Assembly (NCBI GenBank): GCA_013350335.1
Contig: CM023532.1
Coordinates: 35,155,708 to 35,219,707, forward strand
Direction: 5' to 3'
Source: Chimonanthus salicifolius
Taxonomy: Eukaryota; Streptophyta; Magnoliopsida; Laurales; Calycanthaceae
DNA length: 64,000 nucleotides
This document shows, one piece after another, positions 27,106-40,200 of this stretch; position 1 is the first letter of the stretch; each line of letters starts with the position of its first letter. The position numbers and the translations under genes are program-made. The notes under the pieces are model-generated. The model was not told the origin of the DNA, did not search any database, and was given only the letters and a program-made list of their open reading frames with translations.

Positions 27106-27288
27106 AGGGTAGAGATCCTCTATGAGCATTTCATGCAATTCAACATGGATTTTACTATATTATCCATTTTGCCCTTCTAATCTGCTCGTCGAAACCTTTA
27201 AATCAGAAGGATTCAGTGACGATTCAAAAGACAATACAGTAAAATCTGTACCGAGTTACACAAAATAACCATATAAAAATCGTTGTCC
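27106..27288. mobile_element. MITE with long TIRs (183 bp)
   Basis: The exact 8-bp duplication TTTATATA lies at 27098-27105 and 27289-27296. The left arm (GGTAGAGATCCTC ... GGATTTTACTATATTAT) and right arm (ACAATACAGTAAAATCTG ... CGTTGTCC) are inverted copies. It belongs to the same family as 62844-63130. Confidence 0.7.
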
Positions 27289-27299
27289 TTTATATAATC

Positions 27300-28435
27300 A
27301 AGATCATTATACTGCATATGAAGGAAAGAGAGTTTTCAAATGAGTTGGTGACTGATTTATTAGAAAACTATTTTCTATTATGAAGTCCAACAGAAATTAA
27401 TACTCCCACCACATCATAATATAGAATACTAATATATGTTACATAGAAAAACAATTTAAGGTGCCAATTTTATGAGCTCCAAATCTAACAATTCTATATT
27501 ATATGTAACTAAAGAAGTGAAAGGAATTATGATATTTTGACTAATCTAAAACATCTAACTTGAAATAAATTAGATAAAAAAATTATTTAAGATTTTTAAT
27601 ACCTTTAAAATGGGTGTAAATTTTACACTTGACGTGGTTGCATGTATCAATCCAGATTTCTAAGACATTGATGTAGATGTGGATGTAGCTCTAACTTACA
27701 AATTCAAACTTGATCAATTTACATTTTTTACCACATTTGTCCATCTTTATACTATGGCATAGTTTAATAACAATAGTTAGCAATCCAACTTTGAGTAGCA
27801 TGAAATATGGGAGTGGATGGTGCCATCTACCCATCACATCAAAGCACAGACACCTTATTTACTAAATAAAAAAATTAGGCACACTTAATATTTCTAGTCA
27901 CTTGATACCAAGACAAATGAAAGGAAGATGGAAATGGAACAACATTTAAGATACGAGGAGGAGAGAGAGGTGTTGAAGAACAGTTGAAGGTAAGACTGTT
28001 AGAAAAAGATTATAGCCGCTGATGCGCGTACTAAAGGAATAATGAAAGCCTTGGAGTTATAATTATAAAATTTAATCTTGATTAAGATTTTTAAAATTTT
28101 ATATTTATCTAATAATAAAATTCGTTGAATTAGATAAATAGATTTTAAAAAGTCAAATTTAATATATGTACAACTCACAAAGAGTAGATGAGTTTGAGGA
28201 AAAAAATTGATCTATTAGATCTACTGAGAATCTTAAAAGTTAAAAAGTTAGCTTAAATCTGAAAATAGAGCAATAGAGTTATTAATATTTTTATTTAAAT
28301 TTATTTAATTTTATCAGGCAAACATTCACATCTTAATCATTAATTTTAAAATCCAACCTTATTCTTAATCGCAGAAACTCTCCCTCGCCGTTGCTTTCAA
28401 TAGAGCAAGTTTACCTGCCTCGTTCATCTCCTCCA
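27300..28435. other. AT-rich spacer
   Basis: No gene or clear repeat recognised. Confidence 0.4.
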
Positions 28436-28439
28436 TCTT

Positions 28440-28722
28440 GGATCTAATCTTATTGTCCTTAATTGTAATTTTCAAATTGTAGAAAAGAGGGAATTTTTTT
28501 TGAAAAAGTATTAGAGTAAATTCTCCAACTTGTTCTTCGCTTCAGCGTTTTCCCTATATTTTTCATCCTCCTTTTTATATCTTTCTGCATCCTCGTTTAT
28601 TTGATTGATCTCCTCTTTGCTAAACCTACCAGCACATCTTTGAACGTGACTTCTCTCTCTTTGGTTTCAGATTTGGCACTGACGGTCAAGATGCCATCTT
28701 CATCGATGCTGAAGCACCACAT
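28440..28722 (-). pseudogene. HSP70 C-terminal-region fragment
   Basis: The minus strand encodes FSIDEDGILTVSAKSETK, then after a frameshift GRFSKEEINQINEDAERYKK and ENAEAKNKLENLL, then after a second shift YNLKITIKDNKI. These are the end of the substrate-binding beta domain and the start of the helical lid of HSP70 (compare the family's IDANGILNVSA, RLSKEEIE and TIKDEKI motifs). No ATPase domain is nearby. It is a dead fragment. Confidence 0.75.
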
Positions 28723-28724
28723 GA

Positions 28725-29885
28725 TCGAACTTTTCCAACCATATTTGAAGAATGAAGTAGACAATGAAATTGAACTCTATTTCAGTCACAAACTCTTAAT
28801 GACAATAGAAGTTGGATAGGGCATGACCATGGAAAGGTAGTTTAGAATTGAGCATGACCAGGAAATAATCCTTCTACTTCTAGACTGTAACCATGTAAAT
28901 GCAATCTTAGAGAAAAATGTAGACAATGAAATTCATCAAAATAATCACTTTACCCATTGAACATATATCAATAACAGGAAGTTAATAAAGGAATGACAGC
29001 AGCTGGGAAGAAAGAATGGCACATGAAAATAGAGGCATGTTGAAAATAATTGAATATTGTATGCAAAAATCCATAATGAGGTAGATCCAATAGTCACAAA
29101 AATAAATGAAGGAATGCAACCATTAAGTTACATGATCTATATATCACATGAATATTGGATTACCTTAGATCTTAAAAAGAAGGTAACTTTTCCAGAGCTT
29201 ACCATAAAAAACATGGTGAAGTGTTCACATGGAATGATAACAGCCTCACATAAGATGCCAATGTACCACCGCGTTTCTATAAGTTTAGAAAGGTATGTCA
29301 AAGATAAGTTTTTAAAGGCTCAACATCTGAACATTTATGTCATTTTAAGTTAATGGTGCACAGATATAAGATTTAGGTACATTCTAAGACCTCTTCCACG
29401 ATACTCATCTTCTGGATTCCATTAAATAAGATTGGATATTGCATCTTACTTACTACTGTCTTTGCATTGATACTTTTTTTTTCCAGAGATGAATCTTGAT
29501 CATTGAAATTTGCACTTAACCTGTGTCAAGGACTCCAGGGAGATTCTGGAGCACAATTTTGGGAATCTCAATTACACAGATTAGGTGAAGCTAAGTTAAA
29601 ATTCTGAAGTCTTTATCAGAAGAATAGTCAGGATCCATTGAACCATGGTGTTCCAAGGCATGTGGGAAAGGATCATAATGTTCCTTGTCAATATAACTCA
29701 CTATTGATTCAATAATTATGCACCGATAAGTCCAAAACAAATTGGAAATGCTCTTCACCTAGATACTACTTGATATGGCAAGGAAATCTATTTCCCACTT
29801 AATTTCATGTATAGCAATATCTCCCACTGGAAATAGGTTGACAATGATCACAAGAATAGCTCCAACTTTTTACCAAATGAAAAAC
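28725..29885. other. unassigned sequence between gene fragments
   Basis: Open frames at 29057-29353 and 29775-29987 show no family I recognise. The higher GC of parts of this stretch compared with 27.3-28.4 kb hints at further degraded exons. Confidence 0.3.
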
Positions 29886-29890
29886 AAGTG

Positions 29891-30001
29891 TCACACCACA
29901 AGAAGTTTTGCTGCTAGTTTGGCAGCCTCATCGTTTGGTTCTTGGGCAAGTTTCTGCAAAAATTTGGCAGCCTCCAATTCAACATGATAGGCATATGCCA
30001 T
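29891..30001 (-). pseudogene. SYD (SPLAYED) chromatin-remodeller N-terminal exon fragment
   Basis: The minus strand from ATG 30001 reads MAYAYHVELEAAKFLQKLAQ then EPNDEAAKLAAKLLVV and stops. This matches the start of SYD-type SWI2/SNF2 ATPases (EAAKFLHKLIQ...DEPAKLATKLYVILQHM). Only about 36 residues remain and no helicase exons are nearby, so it is an isolated fragment. SYD is a nuclear chromatin remodeller in floral and stress regulation; this piece has no such function. Confidence 0.65.
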
Positions 30002-30009
30002 CTTGTGAA

Positions 30010-30710
30010 GCCAACTGCACGGAAAAAATCATGCTTCTCCAAATAACGGAGTATAAATAATTTAGAAAGATATATAAAGAAAATAAGACATACTATAAAC
30101 ATCATCAGATTCGTATTCCACAGGAAAAAGAAAGCAAACTTTGTAGATGGATAGGTCATATATAACCACTGGTAAGTAGCATTGTCAACCTGATGATTGT
30201 GCAACACTCAAAGAGGACTGCACCCAAATACATGCAAAACCAGGACCAAGTGATGGGAACCAAAGCCTGACACACACACATACATGAATGGGGGTGCCAG
30301 ACCCTTCCCTGCAGTTAAGGATGCAAAAAGGTCAAATTCAAGATGGACCAGCATGAAATTTTGCATCTGCATCCACACCCTAAATGCAAGATCCGAATCC
30401 ATACCCAAATTTGAATTGAATCTTTGACAAAGGATCATATCCACAAATATGTCCAAATACTTCTATCAAATCCACATATGAATCCACGTCCAACTCAATC
30501 CATATTTGGATTCAAACTCAAAGTTTCTCTTAGCTTTTTTATGTAGTACTTAAACAACATGTCTACCCTCCTCCAATCTGTTCCACCCCTCCAAATTTCA
30601 TTCTAGTCACTTGACCTTAAACAAGCAAAATGAACACATGTCAATGAATTTAAGAACGCTTGCTGATTTTGACCATTAATATCAAATACTTACACATTTG
30701 AGTTTCGGGT
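30010..30710. other. spacer with degenerate AATCCA(T/C) repeats
   Basis: 30350-30530 has many ATCCATA/ATCCACA/AAATTTG repeats. No gene was seen. Confidence 0.35.
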
Positions 30711-30714
30711 ATTA

Positions 30715-31065
30715 ACCTAGAGCTCTGATACCATCCATCCTTCTTCTTTGCGAATAAGCCAAGAGCACTCCAAGGAGAAGTGCAAGGACGGATGAAACCA
30801 ACTTCCAAAAGGTCGGCCTTCCAATTGTTTCTTCAATTCCTGGAGTTCTGCAGGTGCCATACGATACGGTTCAATGGAATAGAGGATGTACCGGAAAGAA
30901 TTTCCATGGAGAACTCAACCTCTCGATGTGGAGGTAACTCGGTCAGTTTCTAAATTAGTAAGTAGGGTCTTGACCTGCCCAACTTGCATCCCTTTCTTTA
31001 CCTCTTCTCCCTCTGCACTATAGGCCATAGCGTCAATCACTTTGAGTTTGCCTCTCCTTGTGTGT
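30715..31065 (-). mobile_element. Ty3/gypsy retrotransposon remnant (RT fragment joined to a PBS)
   Basis: The minus strand reads TELPPHREVEFSMEIL (spacer before RT), then the PYRMAP/ELQELKKQLE region, then VGFIRPCTSPWSALGLFAKKKDG, the start of a Ty3/gypsy reverse transcriptase with frameshifts. Directly after KKKDG comes TGGTATCAGAGC (minus strand, near 30736-30725), the canonical plant primer-binding site for initiator tRNA-Met. PBS lies before gag-pol in an intact element, so this order is rearranged. Confidence 0.75.
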
Positions 31066-33004
31066 GCGATCTATAACATCTCCACTCATTATTTTTTTTT
31101 TTAAGGTCTGGAGGTGTCCAAGCGTCGCCACTTCTCCACTCATTAATTGGGTTTGTTTATGATCTTCTACATATACGACCACTTTAGATAAGTTCTTCTT
31201 ATCTCGTAATCTATTGAAGTTATCATTAAATTATTTATGATGTGATAATTTTTAACTATATATTTTAAAATTAATTTACTCATCGAACTTAACAGGAGCA
31301 TCTCTATTTCTCGACTCTTATCTACTCTTTAAAAATATTTGTACTTACACGATCATAATATAACTTCTCACACTCGATGGTAGATAAAAACCTATATAAC
31401 AGGTTGTCATTACAGAGCTCTAATGGACATTCCAATAAAAATAGATTTCATTCTTATTTGAGATATTTAAATACGGTATTCAAAACATACATGATGTTGT
31501 AGCTAAGATGCCCTTCCGCAATCAATGGATCTAAACAAAAAAAGTGGGAATTGACAAGCTTTTAAACCAAATATCCTACAACTTATCTAAGTTGAATTTC
31601 ATGAAATCTCTTTGAACTTGAGTGTCAAATCCATAATTCTTCCATATACTCACCATCACATACATGTCACAATTTCAAATCGGACTCTTTAAGCTTTAAG
31701 AATTTCTAGCTAAATAGCCATCCCGACTTCCACGAAATTGATGATGTAATCGTGGAAATGGCATTCCCAACTAATGAACCTAAACCAAAATTGGGTATTT
31801 TATTGATTTCCACTTAGATAAATATGGATTTTTGTTTTCATAAATTATTTCCTTCGTATAATGCACATCCCAAACCAATGAACTTGGAAAAAAATTGCGT
31901 ATTCTCCAAAAGCTTTACAATTAGTATGCGATAAATATTAAATTCACACCTATATAGGATTCTCACACATGGCCAAACATCAAATGAACTATATTTTTAT
32001 TGAGATAAAATTAGGTATTAGCATTTCTTTCATATCAACATCCGATGAGTTAATTTGCAATCTTATATAAAATTCTAATGTATGGATAAATATGGAATTT
32101 TGTTTTCATAAATTCTTTCCCCCAGTCATAAACTTCATTGTATAATGCACATCCCAAACCAATGAACTTGGAAAAAAATTGTGTATTCTCCAAAAGCTTT
32201 ACAATTAGTATCCGATAAATATGAAATTCAAACCTATATAGGATTCTCACACGTGGCCAAACATCAAATGAACTATATTGTTATTGAGATAAAATTAGGA
32301 ATTCGCACTTCTTTTATATCAACGTCCGATGAGTAAATTTGCAATCTTCTATGAAATTCTCATGTATCAATGGTTTGGATGCCCATCCCAAGCAAGGAAC
32401 CAAACCAAATTAGGTATCAATGTAGCCTTCCTCCCAATAACCAATAAAAATATATATCAATCTTATTTGCGATATTTAAATAAGGTCTTTACAACATACT
32501 TTATGTAGTTGCATAAATGTCCTTCCCCAATCAATGGACCTAAACAAAAAACGGTCTTTGATAAACGTTTGAACCAACATCCTACAACTCATCTAAAGTT
32601 GAATTTCATGAAATCTCTTTGAACTAAAGTGTGAAAAGGCCGCCAATAGGGCCCTTTAATTGATGTTTATCTGATCCTATCAAATGTTTAATATAGTCCA
32701 TATGGTTAGGGGTGCTAGCTACCAATGATCATATAAAATACACCGATCCCAGACCAATGAACTTTATATTAACCTTCTATTTAAGAGCATCCCCAACCAA
32801 CAAAATTGGGCATTCTAACTGTGATTCAACAAGCTAAATAGCCCTCCCAACTTCCGACAAGATTGATGATGTCATTGTGGAAATGTTCATCCCCAACCAA
32901 TGAACCTAAAAAAAATTGGGCATTTCAGTGATTTCAAAAGATCCCATATGCCCAAAGATAATATCAAAATCACAAAAGAGAAATCTCATCCCAAAAGTGA
33001 TCTC

Positions 33005-33990
33005 TCTCTGTGTCACAAAAAGTAAACGTCTTGGCTTGTTGAATCTACTCCATGTTTTGCGAAGAAGTCTGCAACGCCATTAGCCAATCAGCTAACCTTG
33101 ATGAAAGAGATTTCCCGATCCTAAAGTAAAACAATTATCTCCCTCGCCACAATTGCCAACTTCCACGGGGTTTTTTCACTATTGACACCGATTTGATTGC
33201 ATTTGCAGAGTCACTTTCGATGATCAAATTGCCCAAACCTAAAGAATTCAAAATACTCAAGGCATTCTTAATGCTAAGTAATTCTGCCTCGTTCGATTCT
33301 TTTCTGCCAATCTTACACTAGGAATACAACTATCATCACCCCATTTGATCGCGTAGAACGCCCCCTATTCTTGCCGGTCCTGGTTTTCCCCTACCAGCCC
33401 CGTCTACATTGAACTTGAAGTGTCCCTGTTATGGTGGTGTATAGGTGGTAGTCTTTTTGGTCTTTTTAGGGCCTCCCATCACTGATAGAAATCCATTATC
33501 TTGGATCCTATGAAGTCTTTTCTTGACAAGATCCATGTGCATAACCACCATTTGGTTTTCTGAAATAATTCCTCCATCCCTTGCTCCTTAGATTGAAACA
33601 TACTGGCATTTGTCTCCTTCCAAATGGTCCATAAGATTGCTGCAGGAATAGTGTTCCATACCATTTTCCTCTTGGAGTTCAGGCATGGGATGGACCAAGA
33701 CCATTTTCCCCTTGGATTTATCAAGTTCCCACGGAATTCCCCTAAGATTAAAAAAAAAATCCAAGATAATCCGCAAGTGGGCATTTCAAGTAGAGGTGGT
33801 CCTCCTCTTCCTCTGCTTGGCTGCATAAGGGGCATTGGAGGTTGTCATCTGTGTTGAGAAGGCCACTCCTTTTTAAGGCTGATCTAGTTAGTGTCTTTCC
33901 TTATAGTACGCACCACACAAAGGTCAGTGATCTTGGAGGGGCAAGGTTTTTCCATGCGAGTCCTAGAAGTGAAACGCCGTCACTCGAATG
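33005..33990 (-). mobile_element. LINE (non-LTR retrotransposon) 3' remnant inside the array
   Basis: The minus strand encodes a reverse-transcriptase zinc-binding domain (WKNLAPPRS..., LNTDDNLQCPLCSQAEEEDH, WNTIPAAILWTIWKE) followed by an RNase H domain. That domain has KFNVDGAGRGKPGPA, NEAELLSIKNALSIL and IIESDSANAIKSV, so the Asp, Glu and Asp of the active site are recognisable. Frameshifts and stops (for example after VLRDQMG) make it inactive. The RT core and 5' end are absent, as usual for truncated LINE copies. Confidence 0.85.
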
Positions 33991-35174
33991 GTTGACCCAT
34001 CTTACCATTAATTTGACTGAAAAGTCTCCAGTGGATTCCCATGTCCAAATTAACACGAGAAAAATGGGGCATTCTTTCTAACATTTCATCACATGCATGT
34101 CAAATCGGGCTCTTCAAGCTTTCAGATCTTCGAGCAAAACAGGCATCCCCAATTCCATCAGATTGATGTCATAGCGTAAAATACACATCTCCAACCAATG
34201 AACCTAAACCAAAATTGGACATTTCATAGATTTCCACTTAATAGTAGATAAATATGGTTGTTTTTTTCATAAATTCTTTGTCACGCTAATTAAACTTCGT
34301 CGTTGTTTCACGCACATCCCCAACCAATGTATTCAAACAAAATTGTGCATTCTCCAACAACTTTCCTACTAATATGAGACAAATATGAAATTAAAATTTG
34401 TCGAGTATTCCCACATGTGGCCAAACATCAAATAAACTTTATTTTCATTGAGATGTCCTTCCCCAATGAATGAATCAAGCTAAAAATGGGCAGAATCTTA
34501 TAAGAAATTCTCACGTACGGCGGCCACACACCACAATACAATGTTGTTATTTGGATGCCCATCCCAACCAAGGAACCTAACATAAATAGGGCTATCAATA
34601 TAGTTTTCCTCTCAATATCGATCAAAAATAGATTTCACTCTTATTAGAGATACTTAAATATGATCTTCACAACATACATGATGTTGCTACATAAATGCCC
34701 TTCCCCAATCAATGGACCTAAACAAAAAATGGGCATTGACAACCTTTTGAACCAATATCCTACAACTCATTTAAAGAAGAATTTCATGAAATTTCTTTGA
34801 ACTCAAGTGTTAAAAGGATACCAATAGAAAGGACCCTTGCATTGATCTTTATTTGATCATATCAAATGACTAATATAATCCATATAATCCACATAGTTAC
34901 AGGTGCTAGCTACCAAATCATGTCACCATATCAAATCGAGCTCTTTAAGCTTTCAGATCCTCAAACAAAATAGTCATCCCAACTTCCACCAGATTGATGA
35001 TGTCAGAGCGGAAATGCCCAAACCCAACTAATGAACCTAAAACAAAATTGGCCATTTCATTGATTTCCACTTGATAGTTGATACATATGGATTGTTCATT
35101 TCATAAATTATTCCTCACTCTCATAAACTTCATCATTGTTTAATGCATATCTCCAACCAATGTACTCAAAATTT

Positions 35175-36235
35175 CAGAAAAAAAAAAAAAAAAGATGTCT
35201 CTTAATAACAAAATATAAGTTTTCAATAAGAAAACAAGAGCATGAAAAGAAGATGAGAGTTTTCAAAATCAATGGACATTGCAAATAAGAAAATGACAGG
35301 TCATCAAGAAAAATAGAAGGGAGAGGTTTTGATAAGAATATGACATTTTGAAAAAGAAAATGAGAATTTAAAAGAATATGAGAGCTTTAATAATAAAGTG
35401 AGGGCATTTTAGGAAAAATAAAGGAGAGTTTTAATAAAGAAAGAAGAACTTTTCGTAAAAAAATAGTGCTTTATGATAAGAGTTGAGAGTTAGTCAAAAG
35501 AAAATGAGAGTTCTAAAAGGAAATGATGAACTTTTAGAAGAAATTGAGGGTTTTAAGAACAAAATGAGAGTTCCACAAAGAAAATCAGGGCTTAATGAAA
35601 AAAAGTCAAAGTTTACGAAATAAAAAGGATGGAATAGTATGCTACGGTCCAAAAGAGTCCATGGGTTTTTCCACCCATAATCCATGTGAATCCATGACTT
35701 TTGGGCCCTAAAATCATAGATTCACATAGATTTTGGGTGGAAAACCCCATGGACCTATGTATCTTGAACCTTAGTCCATTATTACATCAATCTTGGCTCA
35801 AAAACGCATCAATATAACAATTTATTAGCTAATGAATTTTTACAAAAAATTAAAATTCTTTTATAAAATATATGATCCTAAATATGTGCCTACATCAACG
35901 AAGAAGTGTCATGAAAAGGAAAAAAAAACAGCTTTAAGAAGAAATATAAGAGCTTTTCAATAGAAAATGGGATATCAATAAAACGAGCTTTTAAAAAAAT
36001 GAGAGTTCTACAAAATAAAAGAAGAGCTTTTTATAAAAAATGAAAGTTTAAGAAAGAAAATGAGAATATTTACTAAAAAATCAGTGTTTCTCAAAAGACT
36101 GAGTATTTTTTCATAAAAATAAGTGAATTTTTAAAAAGAAAATGTGAGTATTATGGTGAAATGAGAAAAACAGTGTTTCAAGAAGAAAAAAAAAAACTTT
36201 AACAAGAAACTAAAAGGCTTTAAGATTCCAAATTT
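35175..36235 (+). repeat. purine-rich minisatellite block, copy 1
   Basis: A degenerate repeat of about 32-36 bp built on AAGAAAATGAGAGTTTTAA, strongly purine-biased on the plus strand. It is interrupted by the 98-bp palindrome at 35657. The same block returns at 42.13 and 48.84 kb. Confidence 0.8.
35657..35754. repeat. 98-bp near-palindrome, copy 1
   Basis: Arms of about 36 bp run from GTCCATGGGTTTTTCCACCC inward and back to GGGTGGAAAACCCCATGGAC, with a loop around TTTTGGGCCCTAAAAT. It would form a strong hairpin. Copies are at 42657-42754 and 49566-49663. Confidence 0.88.
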
Positions 36236-36535
36236 TGGTTGGTTGAATTCCACACCCAGTTTCGTGAGTAGATCATCCACTATCAACATTAGTTCACTAT
36301 GTTAGCCTTTGATAATAATTGGGTCAATGTCCTGAGCTTTTCTCCCTTGTTAAGAGGATCGTGAGCAAACTTTTGATCGCCATGGCGTCGGAGACATTAA
36401 AGAAGCAACCGATATCTTGTATCAGTTTTTGTTGTTTTTCCCCATTTTGGGGTATGTTTTGTAATTATGGGAGGTTTCCCATACTTTGAATGAATACAAT
36501 TAATTTTCATTCAAAAAAAAAAAAAAAAAAAATGA
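36234..36535 (-). pseudogene. unknown gene fragment, copy 1 (shortened), with A-tail
   Basis: The left part matches, on the minus strand, the fragment at 43.2-43.4 kb but has lost its middle. The right part, read on the plus strand, ends TTGAATGAATACAATTAATT...CATTC followed by about 20 A residues, like a retroposed 3' end. The protein family is not recognised. Confidence 0.55.
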
Positions 36536-37003
36536 AGTTCAAACTAATCTAAGATTCCCACACGCGGCCAAACATCAACTAACCTATATTCTTATTGAGA
36601 TGCCCTTCTCCAACAACTGAATCGAGATAAAATTCTCATATATGGCCGGCCATACACCACATACGCAATGTTGTCGTTTCGATGCCCATCCAAAACAAGG
36701 AACCTAACCAAAATTGAGCATCCATAATGTTTTCCTCACAATATCCAATGACCATATATTTCTATCCCATTTCAGATATTTAAATGCCGTCTTCACAACA
36801 TACATGACATTGTTGCTAGGATGCCCTTCCCAAATCAATATACCCAAACCAAAAATAGGCATCGACAAGCATTTAAACGAATATCCTACAACTCATCTAA
36901 AGTTGAATTTCATGAAATCTCTTTTATCTCAAGGTTCAAAAGGATGGCAATAGGACCCTTTTGTTGAACTTTATTTGATCATATCAAATGATTAATATAA
37001 TCC

Positions 37004-37270
37004 TAGGGGTGAAACTTGGGTTGTATTTTGGCCCGACCACAAAGACCCTGACCCGAATTTTTGGTAGGCTAGGTTATAGATTTTTTAAATTTGGGTCGGG
37101 TCGGGTTAAAGGAAAAAAACTCGCAAAAAAATTGGGCGGGGTTGGGCTGGAAAATTTAAACTTCACCTGGACCCAACCCGATTTCTAGAACATAATATAA
37201 AATCTAAAAAACCCAAAATCTTATTCCTATGCCTCTGCCTCTGACGTTCTTCGTCTTTGTGCTGTTAGAG
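37004..37270. mobile_element. GGGTCGG-type MITE relic in the array, copy 1
   Basis: It starts TAGGGGTGAAACTTGGG and has GGGTCGGGTCGGGTTAAAGG and GACCCAACCCGA, typical of GC-rich hAT-type MITEs. It interrupts the array unit after TAATATAATCC, where other units read TAATATAATCCATATGG. Copies at 44152 and 45299 sit at the same point, so it spread with the array. Confidence 0.6.
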
Positions 37271-40200
37271 GTGATTTTACACACTCTCCAACCAATGACC
37301 TTGAACAAAATTTGACATCCGAATTGTGCTTCAACCAATATCCAATAAAAATGTCTAATCCACAATTCTTTCATATATAACTCTCCATCACATACATGTC
37401 ACAATTTCAAATTGGACTCTTCAACCTTTTAGATCTTAGAGCAAAATAGTCATCCCAACTTCCACCAGATTGATGATGACATTGTGGAAATGCCCATCTC
37501 CAACTAATGAACTTAAATAAAAATTGGGCATTTCATTGATTTCCACTTAATTATAGAAAAAATATGGATTGCTAATTTCATAAATTCTTTCTCACACTCG
37601 TAAACTTCATCATTGATTAACGCACATTCCCAACAAATGTGCTCGAACAAAATTGTGCATTCTCCAACAAAGCCCCGACAAATATTCGATAAATATGATC
37701 TTCAAACTTTCCTAGGATTCCCACACCTCGCCAAACATCAAATAATCTATATTTCATTGACATGCCCATCCCCAACGACGAATCGAGATAAAATTGGGCA
37801 TTAGCACTTCCTTCATATCAACATCCGATGAATAAGTTCGTAGTCAATCTTACATGAAATTCTCATGTATGGCCAGCCATACACCACATACACAATGTCG
37901 TTATTTGGATGCCCATCCTAAACCAAGGAACTTCACCATAATTGGGCATCAATACTGTTTTCCTCTCAATATCCCATAAACATAGATTTCTTTTCTAATT
38001 TGAGATATTTAAATACAGTCATAACAACATACATGATATTCCTGCTAGGATGCCCATCCCCAATCATGGGACTAAAACAAAAAAAAGGCATTGACAAGCA
38101 TTTGAACCAATATCCTACAGCTCATCTAAACTGGAATTTCATGAAATCTCTTTGAACTCAATGTCAAATGGATGAAATAGGACCCTTTCATTGATCACTA
38201 TATGATCATATCAAATAATAAATATAATCCATATAGGTAGGGGTTCTAGCTACCAATGATAAGATTAAATACACCCATCCCCCACGAACGAACTTTATAT
38301 TAACCATCTATTTAGAAGCCCATCCCAAACCAATGAGCTTGACCAAAATTGGGTATTCGATTTGTGTTTCCATGTCTAATCAATAATTCTTTCAAACATT
38401 CCATCACATGCATGTCAAATCGGGCTCCTTAAGCTTTCAGATCTTCGAGCAAAATAGGCATCCCCAATTCCACCAGATTCATGATGTCATTGCGGAAAAT
38501 ACTCATCTCAAACCAATGAACCTAAACCAAATTGGGCATTTCATTGATTTCCACTTATTAGTAGATAGATATGGATTGTTCTTTTCATAAATTATTTGTC
38601 ACACTAATAAACTTCATCGTTGTTTAACGCACATCCCCAACCAATCGACTCGAACAAAATTGTGCATTCTCCAACAACTTTCCTAATAATATGAGATAAA
38701 CATGAAACTTAAATTTGTCTAGTATTCCCACACTTCGCCAAACGTCAAATAAACTTTATTTTCATTTAAATGCCCTTCCACAACGAATGAGTCAAGCTAA
38801 AATTGGGTAGAATCTTATATGAAATTCTCATAAACGGCGGCCATACACCACAACACTATGTTGTTATTTGGAATGCCCATCCTAACTAAGGAACCTAACC
38901 AAAATTGGGCTATCAATACGACTTTCCTCTCAATATCGATCAAAAATAGATTTCACTCTTATTAGAGATACTTAAATATGATCTTTTCACAACATACATG
39001 ATGTTGCTACTTGAATGCCCTCCCCCAATCAATGGACCTAAATAACAAATGGGCATTGACAAGCTTTTATTCAGATGTCCTTCCCCACCAAGGAATGAAT
39101 TGATATAAAAATGTACATTGATGCTTTACAGAAAATTCTCGAGTATGGAACAAACACAATGCAGTTGTTTGGATGCCCATCCCAAACAAGGAACCTAACC
39201 AAAATTGGGCTATCAATTCGGTTTTCCTCTCAATACGATCAAAAATAGATTTCAATCTTATCAGAGATCCTTAAATACGGTCGTCACAACGTACATGATG
39301 TTGTTGTTGCTTGAATGTCCTTCCCCAATCAATGGACCTAAATAAAAATGGGCATTGACAAGCTTTCATTCAGATGCCCTTCCCAATGGATGAATTGAAA
39401 TAAAATTGATCATTGATGCTTTATATGAAATTCTCATGTATGGCGGCCATAAACCATATACACATTGTTGTTATTTGGATGCCAATCCCAACCAAGGAAT
39501 CTAACCAAAATTGGACATCAATATTGTTGCTAGGATGCCCTTCCAGAATCAATGGACCTAAACAAAAACTAGGCATCGACAAACATCAATCTACAGTTGA
39601 ATTTCATGAAATCGCTTTGAACTCGAGTGTCCAAAGGATGCCAATAGGACCTTTTTCAATAATCTTTATTTGATCATATCAAATGATTAATATAATCCAT
39701 ATGGTTAGGGGTGCTAGCAACCAATTATCACATTAAATACACCCATCCCCTACTAACGAACTTTATATTAACATTCTATTTTCCTATTTAAAAGCTCATC
39801 TCCAACCAATGACCTTGAAAAAAATTGGGCATTCAAATTATGCTTCAACCAATATCCAAGTCTAATCTATAATTCTTTCATATATAACTCTCCATCACAT
39901 ACATGTCAAAATTTCAAATCGGACTCTTCAACCATTTAGATATTCGAGCAAAATAATCATCCCAACTTCCACCAGATTGATGATGACATTATGGAAACAT
40001 TCAAATTATGCTTCAACCAATATCCAATAAAAAAGTGTAATCTATAATTCTTTCATATATAACTCTCCATCACATACATCTCAAAATTTCAAATCGGACT
40101 CTTCAACCATTTAGATATTCGAGCAAAATAGTCATCCCAACTTCCACTAGATTGATGATGACATTATGGAAATGCCCATCCCCAACCAATGAACCTAAAC

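Noticed and set aside
28601..28819. 72-aa plus-strand frame
   Set aside because: It is antisense to the HSP70 fragment, whose minus-strand reading gives family motifs.
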